A DNA stretch of 64,000 nucleotides from Nonomuraea maritima (GTDB taxonomy: Bacteria > Actinomycetota > Actinomycetes > Streptosporangiales > Streptosporangiaceae). Where the stretch lies: NCBI RefSeq assembly GCF_900100395.1, contig NZ_FNFB01000003.1, positions 124,001 to 188,000 of the forward strand, read 5' to 3'. The position numbers and the translations under genes are program-made. Shown here piece after piece: positions 1 to 10,462 of this stretch. The number at the start of each line of letters is the position of its first letter. The stretch's first letter is position 1. The notes beneath the pieces were generated by a model that did not search any database, was not told the DNA's origin, and was given only the letters and a program-made list of their open reading frames with translations.

Positions 1-611
1 ACCTCGGTGTTGAGCTGGTAGGCGAGTTTCACCTCGCGGATCAGCCGGCGGCGTTCGCGTTCGTCGAGCTGCAGCTCCAGCGCGTCGAGCCGGGAGCGGT
101 ACTCGGTCTTGAACCGGGGCAGGCTGCCCAGCTCGTCGAAGATGTAGAAGTCGACGCCGCCGCCCTTGGCGTACCCGTAGATCTTCTGCAGTTCCATCCG
201 GACGAACTGGCCGCCCGACAGGTCGCCGAGGTAGCGGGTGTAGTGGTGGGCGATGTAGCCGCCCGGCCAGTCGGCGGCCTGGTGGATGCGGGCCACGAGG
301 GTACGGGTCGCCTTCGACGGCGTGATCACGTCGCGCCACCCCGAGCCGTACACCGTCGCGAGGTCACGCTCCAGGGCCCGCTCGCGGAACAGCTCGGGGA
401 ACACGAAGCGGCCCGCCACCGGGTGGTCTGCCAGCCGGCGTGAGACGCCGTCGAGCGCCACGTACGCGAAGTAGTGCTGGGCGACCATCTGGCCGTACTG
501 GTGCTCGCTGAGGCGTCCACCCATCAGCTCCGAGAGGTAGCTCTCGGACTCGGCCGACTCGTGGTCGGCCCAGGTGGCCTCCCGCAAGGTCTCGGAGAAC
601 GGCTTGGTCAC
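1..611 (-). CDS. hmuO: Heme oxygenase (biliverdin-producing), 3' end cut by window
   Basis: Opens heme to biliverdin, CO and iron in the cytoplasm, usually for iron recovery. About 203 N-terminal residues are present of the 210-220 usual for the bacterial family; the C-terminus lies outside the window. The family signature GDLSGGQ is clear around residue 135, and an N-terminal T-x2-A-x-H-x2-A/E pattern (ATWADHESAE) supplies the likely proximal heme ligand His. The start is GTG at 611, five bases after a GAGGTGG ribosome site. An imperfect inverted repeat lies 23-47 bases upstream. The ion transporter gene upstream on the same strand is separated by a hairpin, so this is probably an independent transcript. 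Confidence 0.93.
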   Translation of the reverse strand, partial: MTKPFSETLREATWADHESAESESYLSELMGGRLSEHQYGQMVAQHYFAYVALDGVSRRLADHPVAGRFVFPELFRERALERDLATVYGSGWRDVITPSKATRTLVARIHQAADWPGGYIAHHYTRYLGDLSGGQFVRMELQKIYGYAKGGGVDFYIFDELGSLPRFKTEYRSRLDALELQLDERERRRLIREVKLAYQLNTE

Positions 612-633
612 GGTCCACCTCAGGTCGAGCCGA

Positions 634-658
634 CGTTTATGACGCAGTGTCACAAACG
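634..658 (-). promoter_or_regulatory. Imperfect inverted repeat, possible operator of heme oxygenase
   Basis: Arms CGTTTATGAC (634-643) and GTCACAAACG (649-658) pair over 10 bases with one mismatch around a 5-base spacer. The core TGAC-N5-GTCA resembles TetR-type operators. It sits just upstream of the heme oxygenase start, where a repressor could block the promoter. No cognate regulator is visible in the window; the role is inferred from symmetry and position. Confidence 0.4.
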
Positions 659-752
659 CTGGCGGCCGACGTCAAGAGGATGACGACACCATGTCAGCAA
701 AGTGTGGCCGTTCCTCATGCGTACCCGGAAAAGCGCACGTCAAGACGGCCGC

Positions 753-775
753 GCCCGCTCCGGGAGGGAGCGGGC
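753..775 (-). terminator. Hairpin terminator after the ion transporter
   Basis: Nine-base arms GCCCGCTCC and GGAGCGGGC with a 5-base loop, starting 9 bases past the transporter stop codon on the minus strand. There is no T tract, which is usual for actinobacterial terminators. Confidence 0.6.
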
Positions 776-783
776 ACGGGTAC

Positions 784-2070
784 TCAGGCGAAGTACCGCA
801 GCCAGACGTAGATCCAGGCCATCAGCGAGCTGAGGACGGTGACGACGATGCCGTACCGGGTGAACTGCCAGAAGGTGATCTTGTGGCCGTTGCGCGCGGC
901 GATGCCGAGCGCCACCACGTTGGCGCTGGCCGCGACCGCGGTGCCGTTCCCGCCGAAGTCAGCGCCCAGGGCGAAGGCCCACCACAGCGCCTGACCGGTC
1001 TGCGGGTCGGCGGCCGCCGCGACCACGCCCTCGACGATGGGCGCGGTGGTGGCGACGTACGGGATGTTGTCGAAGAAGGCGCCCAGCACGCTGGAGCCGA
1101 ACACCAGCGCGGTCGCCGCGAGGAAGTAGTCGTCGCCCAGCACGTCCACGGCCCAGGTGCCGATCGAGGCGATCACCCCGGTGTGCACCAGGCCCGCGAC
1201 CATGACGAACAGTCCCATGAAGAAGACCAGCGTCGGCCATTCGACCTCGTTCATCACCTCGGAGACGTCCGCGCGGGCGACGAGCATCATCACGCCCGCG
1301 CCCACCAGCGCCACGATGGACGGGTCGATGTGCACGATCGCGTGCAGCCCGAAGCCCACGATGACCAGGCCCAGCACGACGAGACAGCGCACGAGCAGGC
1401 GCGGATCGGTGATCGCCCGGCGCTCCTCCAGCGCCATCACCTCGGCCACGTGCTCGGGGTGGTACTGGAACGTGCGTCCGAACAGCACCCGCGTGAACAG
1501 CACGAACACGGCGAAGACGATCAGCACGATCGGCGCCATGTGGACCAGGAAGTCGTTGAAGGTCAGCCCGGCGCGGCTGCCGATGATGATGTTGGGCGGG
1601 TCGCCGATGAGCGTCGCGGCGCCGCCGATGTTGGAGGCGAGCACCTCCGCGATCAGGTACGGCTGCGCCGGGATCCGCAGCCTGTTGCACACCACGATCG
1701 TGACCGGTGCGACCAGCATGATCGTGGTGACGTTGTCGAGGACGGGCGAGGCGACCGCGGTGATCGCCATCAGCATGACCATCAACCGGTAGGGGCGCCC
1801 GCGCGACTTCTTGGCCGCCCAGATGGCGAGGTAGTCGAAGACGCCGGTCCGCTTGATGATGCCGACGATGACCATCATGCCGAACAGCAGGAAAATGACG
1901 TTCCAGTCGATGCCCTCGTGCTCGGAGTAGAACACGTGAGCGCCAGGGATGAGGCCCAGTACGGCCATCAGCCCCGCGGCGATGAGCACGACCTTGACCT
2001 TGTCGGCCTTCTCCGTGGCGATGAAGAAGAACGCCACCAGGAAGATCGCCAGTGCGGCGAAGGCGCTCAT
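784..2070 (-). CDS. ArsB/NhaD/CitM-superfamily ion transporter
   Basis: Integral membrane carrier of 428 residues with about 11 hydrophobic segments. It carries the superfamily motif GDPPN at residues 156-160, in a hairpin that follows ASNIGGAATL, and a related second-half motif GNGTAVAASANVV. Family members exchange Na+/H+ or move arsenite, citrate or other anions; the substrate cannot be read from sequence. ATG at 2070 is chosen because hydrophobic sequence begins at once (MSAFAALAIF); an in-frame ATG at 2115 would add 15 polar residues and has no ribosome site. A hairpin at 753-775 ends the unit, and a small open frame with a good ribosome site lies upstream. Confidence 0.85.
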   Translation of the reverse strand: MSAFAALAIFLVAFFFIATEKADKVKVVLIAAGLMAVLGLIPGAHVFYSEHEGIDWNVIFLLFGMMVIVGIIKRTGVFDYLAIWAAKKSRGRPYRLMVMLMAITAVASPVLDNVTTIMLVAPVTIVVCNRLRIPAQPYLIAEVLASNIGGAATLIGDPPNIIIGSRAGLTFNDFLVHMAPIVLIVFAVFVLFTRVLFGRTFQYHPEHVAEVMALEERRAITDPRLLVRCLVVLGLVIVGFGLHAIVHIDPSIVALVGAGVMMLVARADVSEVMNEVEWPTLVFFMGLFVMVAGLVHTGVIASIGTWAVDVLGDDYFLAATALVFGSSVLGAFFDNIPYVATTAPIVEGVVAAAADPQTGQALWWAFALGADFGGNGTAVAASANVVALGIAARNGHKITFWQFTRYGIVVTVLSSLMAWIYVWLRYFA

Positions 2071-2270
2071 CCGGTCTGCCCCGGCGGTCCGGCCGTGTGG
2101 CCGTGGTGGGCACATGGCAGTAGGTCAGGACATGACAACAGGGCGACTCGATGGGACAACACGGTGACCTCCAGAACGGTGGGCATGCTGAGGCCAGGGC
2201 GAGGCGAAGCCCATGCCCTGGCGTGTCTGGTTTCTTCAGTCGTCCGGGCCGGACGGGTCGGGCCGGTGTG

Positions 2271-2471
2271 TCAGCAGGCCCGCGTGGACGTCACCGGCCG
2301 GCTCGACATCCCCCCGGAGGAGGATGGGGGCGGGGTGGCCACCGCCGTGGAGCCGTGGGGGAGACGCCACCGCCCGCCGTCGCCGACGAGGTTGCCGGAG
2401 GTCCGGCCCCTCCGGGCGACGAGATGATGCACGCTGCCGTTGTTCGGCATGTTCGTGCGGGTGACGTCCAT
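2271..2471 (-). CDS. Possible small protein or leader peptide (66 aa)
   Basis: A 66-codon frame starting ATG at 2471 behind a good ribosome site (ACAGGAG, 7-8 bases before the start) and ending 200 bases upstream of the transporter gene on the same strand. The product has no recognisable domain, is rich in Gly, Arg, Ser and Pro, and ends in Cys. Inside it lies a perfect 7-bp hairpin (CCGGAGG/CCTCCGG, 2395-2415). It could be a translated leader controlling the transporter, a real small protein, or chance. I see no family similarity. Confidence 0.3.
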   Translation of the reverse strand: MDVTRTNMPNNGSVHHLVARRGRTSGNLVGDGGRWRLPHGSTAVATPPPSSSGGMSSRPVTSTRAC

Positions 2472-2750
2472 TTCGTTAACTCCTGTCCGACTCCTTTACA
2501 GTCTCTTGGCGCACCCGCCCGCCGGCCATCGGGTCCGGCACCCATATGCGCCGGGGGAGAACATGTAGCGCAAGCTCCGGAAATGAGGGTCAGCCCGCAT
2601 GGACGGGCTCCTCGTCGGCGTGGAGGCTGAGGAGATGGCCGGGCGGGTGGCTCTTTGACCGGATCCGCCTGCCTGGAGGCGATGCTTACACGATTACGAT
2701 CGCCATGAGCGAACATCGGCAGGGTTGGGAACAGCTCTCGGCTCTGATGA
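2472..2750. other. Intergenic region upstream of lon, no gene seen
   Basis: This stretch lies between two divergently oriented units. No long frame in either direction has a convincing ribosome site. It must hold the lon promoter and probably the promoter of the small frame or transporter on the other strand. A TATAAC hexamer at 2761-2766, inside the HAIR element, is a candidate -10 for lon. Confidence 0.4.
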
Positions 2751-2771
2751 GTTGAGTCGGTATAACTCAAC
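2751..2771 (+). promoter_or_regulatory. HAIR element (HspR operator) upstream of lon
   Basis: GTTGAGT-N7-ACTCAAC, a 7-base inverted repeat with a 7-base spacer. It matches the HspR-associated inverted repeat (consensus CTTGAGT-N7-ACTCAAG) at all but the outermost base of each arm. It ends 14 bases before the lon start and overlaps a TATAAC -10-like hexamer. HspR repression of lon and dnaK operons is established in Streptomyces; here the link is inferred from the site. Confidence 0.85.
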
Positions 2772-2785
2772 CCTTTGGAGTTCGC

Positions 2786-5155
<2,370 letters not shown>

Positions 5156-5164
5156 CCCCGAGAC

Positions 5165-5208
5165 GACCGCCCCGTCGCGCTCTCCTCCTGAGGCGCGGCG
5201 GGGCGGTC
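5165..5208 (+). terminator. Hairpin terminator after lon
   Basis: Ten-base arms GACCGCCCCG and CGGGGCGGTC begin 10 bases after the lon stop; inner CGCGC/GCGCG bases can extend the stem. No T tract. Confidence 0.7.
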
Positions 5209-5466
5209 CCGTTTCCTGGGAGTGACGTGGATCACGACGACGCCGTGGAATACGGCGTCGTTCACCTTCGGTTGAGCAAAGCGTGAACGAGGCGTACGCG
5301 ACCGACCACCGCGCCCGAGGGGGCGCGTGTCGTCGCATGCGCACGCGACGAATGCCGGCCCGCTGAGACCCCTTCCGTCCGCCCGTTCCGCTGAAGGTTT
5401 CCCGATGATCGCACCTTGCTTCGTGCTGCGCAGGCTCAGTCACCTGCCCTTCCCCCCAGGCACCCG
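5209..5466. other. Intergenic region between lon and metN, no gene seen
   Basis: No convincing coding frame. A short hairpin (CGTCGC/GCGACG, 5331-5350) is visible. I looked for a SAM-type riboswitch, which would be natural before methionine transport genes, and did not recognise one. Confidence 0.4.
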
Positions 5467-5550
5467 CTGAGGCGGCTCCGCCTCCAGACCTGTACTGAGG
5501 CGGTTCCGCCTCCAGACCTGTACTGAGGCGGTTCCGCCTCCAGACCTGTA
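5467..5550 (+). repeat. Three tandem 28-bp repeats, each with a 7-bp palindrome
   Basis: Copies at 5467-5494, 5495-5522 and 5523-5550 are identical except for one base (C or T at 5477 of the first copy). Each contains GAGGCGG-N2-CCGCCTC followed by CAGACCTGTA. The array ends 48 bases before the metN start. It could be a triple operator, a set of RNA hairpins in the leader, or a neutral repeat expansion. Confidence 0.9.
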
Positions 5551-5598
5551 CGTTCGCGCGGCCGCGCCCGTGGCCGCCCTCAGACGTGGGGAAGACCC

Positions 5599-6576
5599 GT
5601 GATCCAGGCTTGCGGCCTGCGCAAGAACTACGGCACGACCGTCGCCCTCGACGGCGTGGACCTGCACGTGCGCGAAGGCGAGATCTACGGCGTGCTCGGC
5701 CGCAGCGGCGCCGGCAAGAGCACGCTGCTGCGCTGTGTCAACCTGCTCGAACGCCCGACGGCGGGCACCGTGCGGGTCGCCGGCCAGGACCTGACCGCGC
5801 TCGGCGACGCCGAGCTCAACCGGGCCAGGCAGCGCATCGGCATGATCCACCAGCACTTCGCGCTGCTGTCGTCCCGCACGGTCGCGGGCAACGTGTCGTT
5901 CCCGCTGGAGGCCATGGGCGTGCCCAGGGCCGAGCGCGAGCGCCGCGTCGGCGAGCTGCTGGAGCTCGTCGGTCTCGGCGGACGCGGCAAGGACCGCCCC
6001 CACCAGCTGTCCGGCGGCCAGAAGCAGCGGGTCGGCATCGCGCGGGCGCTCGCCGGCAACCCGTCGGTGCTGCTGTCCGACGAGGCCACCTCCGCGCTCG
6101 ACCCGGCCACCACGGAGTCCGTCCTCGGGCTGCTCAAGCGGCTGAACGCCGAGCTGGGCCTGACGATCCTGCTCATCACGCACGAGATGAACGTCGTCAA
6201 GAGCGTCTGCGACTCGGTCGCCATCATGTCCGGGGGCCGCATCGAGGAGTCCGGCACCATCGCCGACCTCGTCCGGACGCCTGACTCGCGGCTGACCAGG
6301 GAGATCTTCCCGCTGCCCGAGCCCGCGCCGGCCGGCTCGGTGACGCTGACGTTCACCGGCGACCCCGGCCGTCCAGGGGCGTCGCAGCCCGTGGTCTCGG
6401 ACGTGGTGCGCAAGTTCGACGTCGACCTCAGCATCCTCGGCGGCTCCATCGAGGAGCTGAGCGCCGGGGCCGTGGGCCGGCTGCGGGTCGCGCTCGACGG
6501 CCAGGAGAGGTCCGCCGCGCTGGCGTACCTGAGGGATTCCGGGCTGATCGTCGAAGTGGCGGGGGAGGCGGCGTGA
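5599..6576 (+). CDS. metN: Methionine ABC transporter ATP-binding protein MetN
   Basis: Cytoplasmic ATPase of the D/L-methionine importer, 325 residues. Walker A GRSGAGKST is at 34-42, then the ABC signature LSGGQKQR and Walker B VLLSDEATSALDP, the form typical of MetN. A C-terminal NIL (ACT-like) domain from about residue 245 is the regulatory methionine-binding module of this family. The start is GTG at 5599 after GGGGAAG. The stop overlaps the metI start by 4 bases (GTGA), so translation is coupled. First gene of metN-metI-metQ. The tandem repeats upstream are the only regulatory candidate seen. Confidence 0.96.
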   Translation: MIQACGLRKNYGTTVALDGVDLHVREGEIYGVLGRSGAGKSTLLRCVNLLERPTAGTVRVAGQDLTALGDAELNRARQRIGMIHQHFALLSSRTVAGNVSFPLEAMGVPRAERERRVGELLELVGLGGRGKDRPHQLSGGQKQRVGIARALAGNPSVLLSDEATSALDPATTESVLGLLKRLNAELGLTILLITHEMNVVKSVCDSVAIMSGGRIEESGTIADLVRTPDSRLTREIFPLPEPAPAGSVTLTFTGDPGRPGASQPVVSDVVRKFDVDLSILGGSIEELSAGAVGRLRVALDGQERSAALAYLRDSGLIVEVAGEAA

Positions 6577-7229
6577 CCTGGGAGGAGATCGTGCCGCTGC
6601 TCGGCCCGGCGACGCTGGAGACGGCGCAGATGGTCGGCTGGTCGGCGGTGTTCACCCTGCTGTTCGGGCTGCCGCTCGGGGTGGCGCTGGTGGCGTTCGA
6701 CCGTGACGGGCTGCGGCCGCTGCTGGCGCTGCGGTCGGGGCTGGGGTTCGTGGTCAACGTCGGACGGTCGCTGCCGTTCATCGTGCTGATGATCGCGATC
6801 ATCCCGTTCACCCGGCTCGTCGTCGGTACGACCATCGGCACCGCCGCTTTCGTGGTGCCGCTGACCGTCGGGGCGGTGCCGTTCTACGCCAGGCTGGTGG
6901 AGACGGCGCTGCGCGAGGTCGGCGCCGACGTGGTGCAGGCCGCCCAGGCGATGGGCGCGAGCCGGACCACGATCGTGCGCAAGGTGCTGTTGCCGGAGGC
7001 GCTGCCCGGCCTGGTCGCGGGCCTGACCGTGACGGTCGTCGCGCTCATCGGCTACTCCGCCATGGCGGGCACGCTCGGCGGGGGAGGGCTGGGCGACCTG
7101 GCCGTCCGGTACGGCTACCAGCGGTTCGAGACGTCACTCATGATCGTGACCGTGGTCCTGCTGCTCATCATCGTGCAACTGCTGCAGAGCCTGGGCGACG
7201 CGGTCGCTCGGCGCCTATCGCACAAATAA
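6573..7229 (+). CDS. metI: Methionine ABC transporter permease MetI
   Basis: Inner-membrane channel subunit of the methionine importer, 218 residues, the usual length for MetI, with five hydrophobic segments. The EAA loop that docks on MetN is visible at ALREVGADVVQAAQAMGAS, followed by LLPEALPGLVAG. GTG start within the metN stop codon; the metQ start follows the stop after 8 bases. Confidence 0.95.
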   Translation: MTWEEIVPLLGPATLETAQMVGWSAVFTLLFGLPLGVALVAFDRDGLRPLLALRSGLGFVVNVGRSLPFIVLMIAIIPFTRLVVGTTIGTAAFVVPLTVGAVPFYARLVETALREVGADVVQAAQAMGASRTTIVRKVLLPEALPGLVAGLTVTVVALIGYSAMAGTLGGGGLGDLAVRYGYQRFETSLMIVTVVLLLIIVQLLQSLGDAVARRLSHK

Positions 7230-7237
7230 GGAAAATC

Positions 7238-8074
7238 ATGAAAATTCATCGCATTGTAGGTGCCGTCGCGCTGGCTCTGTCGCTCGCCGCATGCGGTACG
7301 TCGCAGTCCGCCACCACCACGGCGGCCGGGGGCGCGTCCGAGGGGGCCGACAGCGTGCTGCGCGTCGGCGCGTCGCCCGTGCCGCACGCCGAGATCCTGC
7401 AGTTCGTCAAGGACAACCTGGCGCCCGCCGCCGGGCTGAAGCTCGAGATCGTGGAGTTCACCGACTACGTGCAGCCCAACGTCCAGCTGGACGAGGGGCA
7501 GCTCGACGCCAACTTCTTCCAGCACAAGCCGTACCTCGACGACTTCAACGCCACCAAGGGCACCAAGCTGAGCTTCGTCGCGCCGGTGCACCTGGAGCCG
7601 CTCGGCCTGTACTCCAGGAAGATCACCGACGTCGCCGCGCTGCCCGACGGCGCGACCGTGGCGCTGCCGAACGACGCCACCAACCTGGGCCGTGCCCTGA
7701 AGCTGCTGGCCGACCACGGCATCGTCACCCTCAAGAGCGGCGCGGGCACCGCGGCCACCGAGCGCGACGTCACGGCGAACCCGAAGCACCTGCAGTTCAA
7801 GCCGCTGGAGGCGGCCCAGCTGCCGCGCTCGCTGGAGGACGTCGACGCCGCGGTGATCAACGGCAACTACGCCCTCGAGGCCGGGCTGAAGCCCGCCTCG
7901 CAGGCCCTGCTGCTGGAGAAGACCGAGGGCAACCCGTACGTCAACGGCCTGGTCGTCAAGGCCGGCCACGAGCACGACCCCAACATCGTGACCCTCGGCA
8001 AGCTGCTGCAGGACCCGAAGGTCAAGGACTTCATCAAGCAGAAGTACGAGGGCTCCGTGATCCCCGCGGAATGA
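7238..8074 (+). CDS. metQ: Methionine-binding lipoprotein MetQ (NlpA family)
   Basis: Extracellular binding lipoprotein that delivers methionine to MetNI, 278 residues. A lipoprotein signal ends in the lipobox LAAC at residues 16-19, so Cys19 is lipidated. The NlpA fold is recognisable from VGASPVPHAEILQF, the block DANFFQHKPYLDDFN and AVINGNYALEAGL. ATG at 7238 follows AAGGA. A 13-bp hairpin 25 bases after the stop ends the operon. Confidence 0.96.
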   Translation: MKIHRIVGAVALALSLAACGTSQSATTTAAGGASEGADSVLRVGASPVPHAEILQFVKDNLAPAAGLKLEIVEFTDYVQPNVQLDEGQLDANFFQHKPYLDDFNATKGTKLSFVAPVHLEPLGLYSRKITDVAALPDGATVALPNDATNLGRALKLLADHGIVTLKSGAGTAATERDVTANPKHLQFKPLEAAQLPRSLEDVDAAVINGNYALEAGLKPASQALLLEKTEGNPYVNGLVVKAGHEHDPNIVTLGKLLQDPKVKDFIKQKYEGSVIPAE

Positions 8075-8098
8075 CCAGGGGAAACGACTGGATGGATC

Positions 8099-8136
8099 TT
8101 CCGGAATGATCACAATAAAAGGCGATCATTCCGGAA
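8099..8136 (+). terminator. Strong hairpin terminator after metQ
   Basis: Perfect 13-base arms TTCCGGAATGATC (8099-8111) and GATCATTCCGGAA (8124-8136) with a 12-base A-rich loop, 25 bases past the metQ stop. Confidence 0.85.
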
Positions 8137-8242
8137 TATCATCTTATCCGGGCTTTTATGGCGTTAAGTGAGTTGTAAGTCGTAAGCAATCCCGTGGGCG
8201 TACGAATGCACTGTCAGAAAACCTCTCCCGAGGAGGGCCCAC

Positions 8243-8830
8243 ATGCGATTCACCTCTCGCATCGCGCTCGGCTTCACCGCGGCCGCCCTGGCCGCGACCA
8301 TCGCTCCGGCAGCGGCCGGAGCGACCACCACCTCCACGACGACGTCCGCCTCGGCCGCCTCCCAGGCCGGCTGGGGGCCCTACTTCTCCGCCGACCACCA
8401 GTCGCGGGCACAGGGTCGCGTGTCGGTCGACACCCAGCGCTACCGGCACTGGTACTGGAAGACCGACTTCGTCAGGGACCGGGTCTGCTTCAAGGACCAC
8501 AAGGGCGACCGGCACTGCAAGTGGGTCGTGAAGAAGGTCAAGAAGAAGGTCTGGGAGTGGCGGACCCGTGAATTCTTCACCGTGCACAGCGTGCTCGTGA
8601 ACCACAAGCCGTGGGGCAGGAGCAAGTGCGCGTGGGAGACGTTCAGGATCGTCGACAAGAACGGCTCGGCGTCCTTCAAGACGTTCTCGAACTGCGGCAG
8701 GAGCCCTCGCCAGTTCTCCTTCTCCGGCAAGGACGCCGCCCACATCTTCGTGAACGTGAGCAGAGGCGACCGCTTCCACTCGACCGGTCAGAACTCCGGC
8801 TGGAAGCCCGTCCACCACGCGGGTGTCTGA
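8243..8830 (+). CDS. Secreted protein of unknown function
   Basis: 195 residues with a clear Sec signal peptide (MRFTSRIALGFTAAALAATI..., likely cleaved after Ala-rich residues near 30) and no later membrane segment, so exported. After a Ser/Thr/Ala-rich stretch the mature part is unusually rich in Trp, Lys, Arg and His, with a basic-aromatic run KWVVKKVKKKVWEW and four Cys residues that could form two disulfides. I do not recognise a family. ATG follows GAGGAGGG. It stands alone between two terminators. Confidence 0.85.
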   Translation: MRFTSRIALGFTAAALAATIAPAAAGATTTSTTTSASAASQAGWGPYFSADHQSRAQGRVSVDTQRYRHWYWKTDFVRDRVCFKDHKGDRHCKWVVKKVKKKVWEWRTREFFTVHSVLVNHKPWGRSKCAWETFRIVDKNGSASFKTFSNCGRSPRQFSFSGKDAAHIFVNVSRGDRFHSTGQNSGWKPVHHAGV

Positions 8831-8840
8831 CCCGTACGCG

Positions 8841-8872
8841 AAGCCGCGGTCTCCAGGTGAGGCCGCGGCTTT
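8841..8872 (+). terminator. Hairpin terminator
   Basis: Nine-base arms AAGCCGCGG and CCGCGGCTT followed by TT, 10 bases after the stop of the secreted protein gene. Confidence 0.8.
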
Positions 8873-8926
8873 CCGCTTGCCGCGCGTTCTGGCGTCCGGC
8901 CTGACGAACCGAATACTGTTCTATTC

Positions 8927-10462
8927 ATGTATCCGGGAGCCATCGCAGCAGTCACCCCAGACAAGCCCGCTGTGATCATGGCGGGCTCCGGACGGATCAT
9001 CACCTACCGCGAGCTGGACGAGGAGTCGAACAGGCTGGCGCACCTGTTCCGCGCGTCCGGCCTGCGACCCGGCGACCACATCGCCTTCATGCTCGCCAAC
9101 CACCCGCTCTTCCTGGTCATCACCTGGGCCGCCCACCGCTCGGGTCTCTACTACACCGCCGTCAGCTCGCGGCTGCAGACCGACGAGGTGGCCTACATCG
9201 TCGACAACTGCGGCGCCCGCGTCTTCATCTCCAGCGCCGACCTGGCCGGCGTCGCCACCTCGATCACCGAGGCCACGCCCGGCGTCGAACTGCGGCTCAT
9301 GCTCGACGGCACGGCCGACGGCTTCCAGTCGTACGAGGAGGCCGTGGCCGGGCAGCCGGTCACCGCGATCGAGGACGAGTGCATGGGCATGGACATGCTC
9401 TACTCCTCGGGCACCACCGGCCGGCCCAAGGGTGTCAAGCTGCCCTCGGCGTTCGGGCCGCTCACCGAGCCCGGAGGGCTCCTCCAGCTCATCCAGTTCC
9501 TCTTCGCACCCGCTGCCGACGACGTCTACCTGTCGCCCGCGCCGCTCTACCACGCCGCGCCGCTGCGCTACAGCCTGTCGTTCCAGCGGCTCGGAGCCAC
9601 GGTGGTGGTGATGGAGGGGTTCGACCCGGAGCGGTACCTCGCGCTGGTCGAGCGGTACCGGGCGACCCACACGCAGCTCGTGCCGACGATGTTCATCAAG
9701 ATGCTCAAGCTGCCCGAGCAGACCAGGAACCGCTACGACCTCTCCTCGTTGCGCTACGCGATCCACGCCGCCGCGCCCTGCCCGATCCCGGTCAAGGAGC
9801 AGATGATCTCCTGGTGGGGGCCGATCATCCACGAGTACTACGCCGGCACCGAGGGCAACGGCTTCCTCTACGTCGGTCCCGACGACTGGCTCAAGCACAA
9901 GGGCACCGTCGGCCGCTCGCTGCTCGGCGTCGTGCACATCTGCGACGAGGACGGCAACGAGCTGCCGCCCGGTGTCGACGGCACCATCTACTTCGAGAAC
10001 GGCGGCCGCTTCGAGTACCACGGCGATCCCGGCAAGACCCGCTCGGTCCAGGACCCCCAGGGGCGCGGCTGGACCACGCTGGGCGACATCGGCCACGTGG
10101 ACGCCGACGGCTTCCTGTACCTCACCGACCGCCGCTCGTACATGATCATCTCGGGTGGGGTGAACATCTACCCGCAGGAGGCCGAGAACGTGCTGTCGGT
10201 GCACCCGAAGGTCGCCGACGTGGCGGTGTTCGGGGTGCCGGACGAGGAGATGGGCGAGCAGGTCAAGGCCGTGGTCGAGCCGGTGTCGATGGACGAGGCC
10301 GGCCCCGAGCTGGAGGCCGAGCTCATCGCGTACTGCCGCGACCGGCTCGCGCACTACAAGTGCCCCAGGTCGGTGGACTTCCGGCCCGAGCTGCCGCGCC
10401 ATCCGACGGGCAAGCTCTACAAGCGGCTGCTCCGCGACGCGTACTGGCCCGCGGCCCGCTAG
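8927..10462 (+). CDS. Acyl-CoA synthetase (AMP-binding, FadD-like)
   Basis: Activates a carboxylic acid, probably fatty, to acyl-CoA through an acyl-adenylate; 511 residues. The phosphate-binding motif LYSSGTTGRPKGVK, the GTEGNGF motif, the TLGDIG motif and the hinge and C-terminal region ending PTGKLYKRLLRD, with the catalytic Lys, are all present, so it should be active. No Shine-Dalgarno sequence precedes the ATG, but TACTGT (8914-8919) lies 7 bases before it, the geometry of a -10 box serving a leaderless mRNA. A long hairpin begins at the base after the stop codon. Confidence 0.92.
   Translation: MYPGAIAAVTPDKPAVIMAGSGRIITYRELDEESNRLAHLFRASGLRPGDHIAFMLANHPLFLVITWAAHRSGLYYTAVSSRLQTDEVAYIVDNCGARVFISSADLAGVATSITEATPGVELRLMLDGTADGFQSYEEAVAGQPVTAIEDECMGMDMLYSSGTTGRPKGVKLPSAFGPLTEPGGLLQLIQFLFAPAADDVYLSPAPLYHAAPLRYSLSFQRLGATVVVMEGFDPERYLALVERYRATHTQLVPTMFIKMLKLPEQTRNRYDLSSLRYAIHAAAPCPIPVKEQMISWWGPIIHEYYAGTEGNGFLYVGPDDWLKHKGTVGRSLLGVVHICDEDGNELPPGVDGTIYFENGGRFEYHGDPGKTRSVQDPQGRGWTTLGDIGHVDADGFLYLTDRRSYMIISGGVNIYPQEAENVLSVHPKVADVAVFGVPDEEMGEQVKAVVEPVSMDEAGPELEAELIAYCRDRLAHYKCPRSVDFRPELPRHPTGKLYKRLLRDAYWPAAR

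Noticed and set aside
2390..2425. SAM (S-box) riboswitch
   Set aside because: GGAGG...CGGCAACC resembles the core, but the hairpin between these parts is wrong, other conserved blocks are missing, and the downstream gene is not a sulfur gene.
691..2427. A 578-codon open frame on the plus strand
   Set aside because: It is antisense to the membrane transporter; the product is Asp/His/Arg-rich without domains, an artefact of high GC third positions.
5467..5550. Possible CRISPR array
   Set aside because: The 28-bp units abut with no spacers and there are no cas genes nearby.
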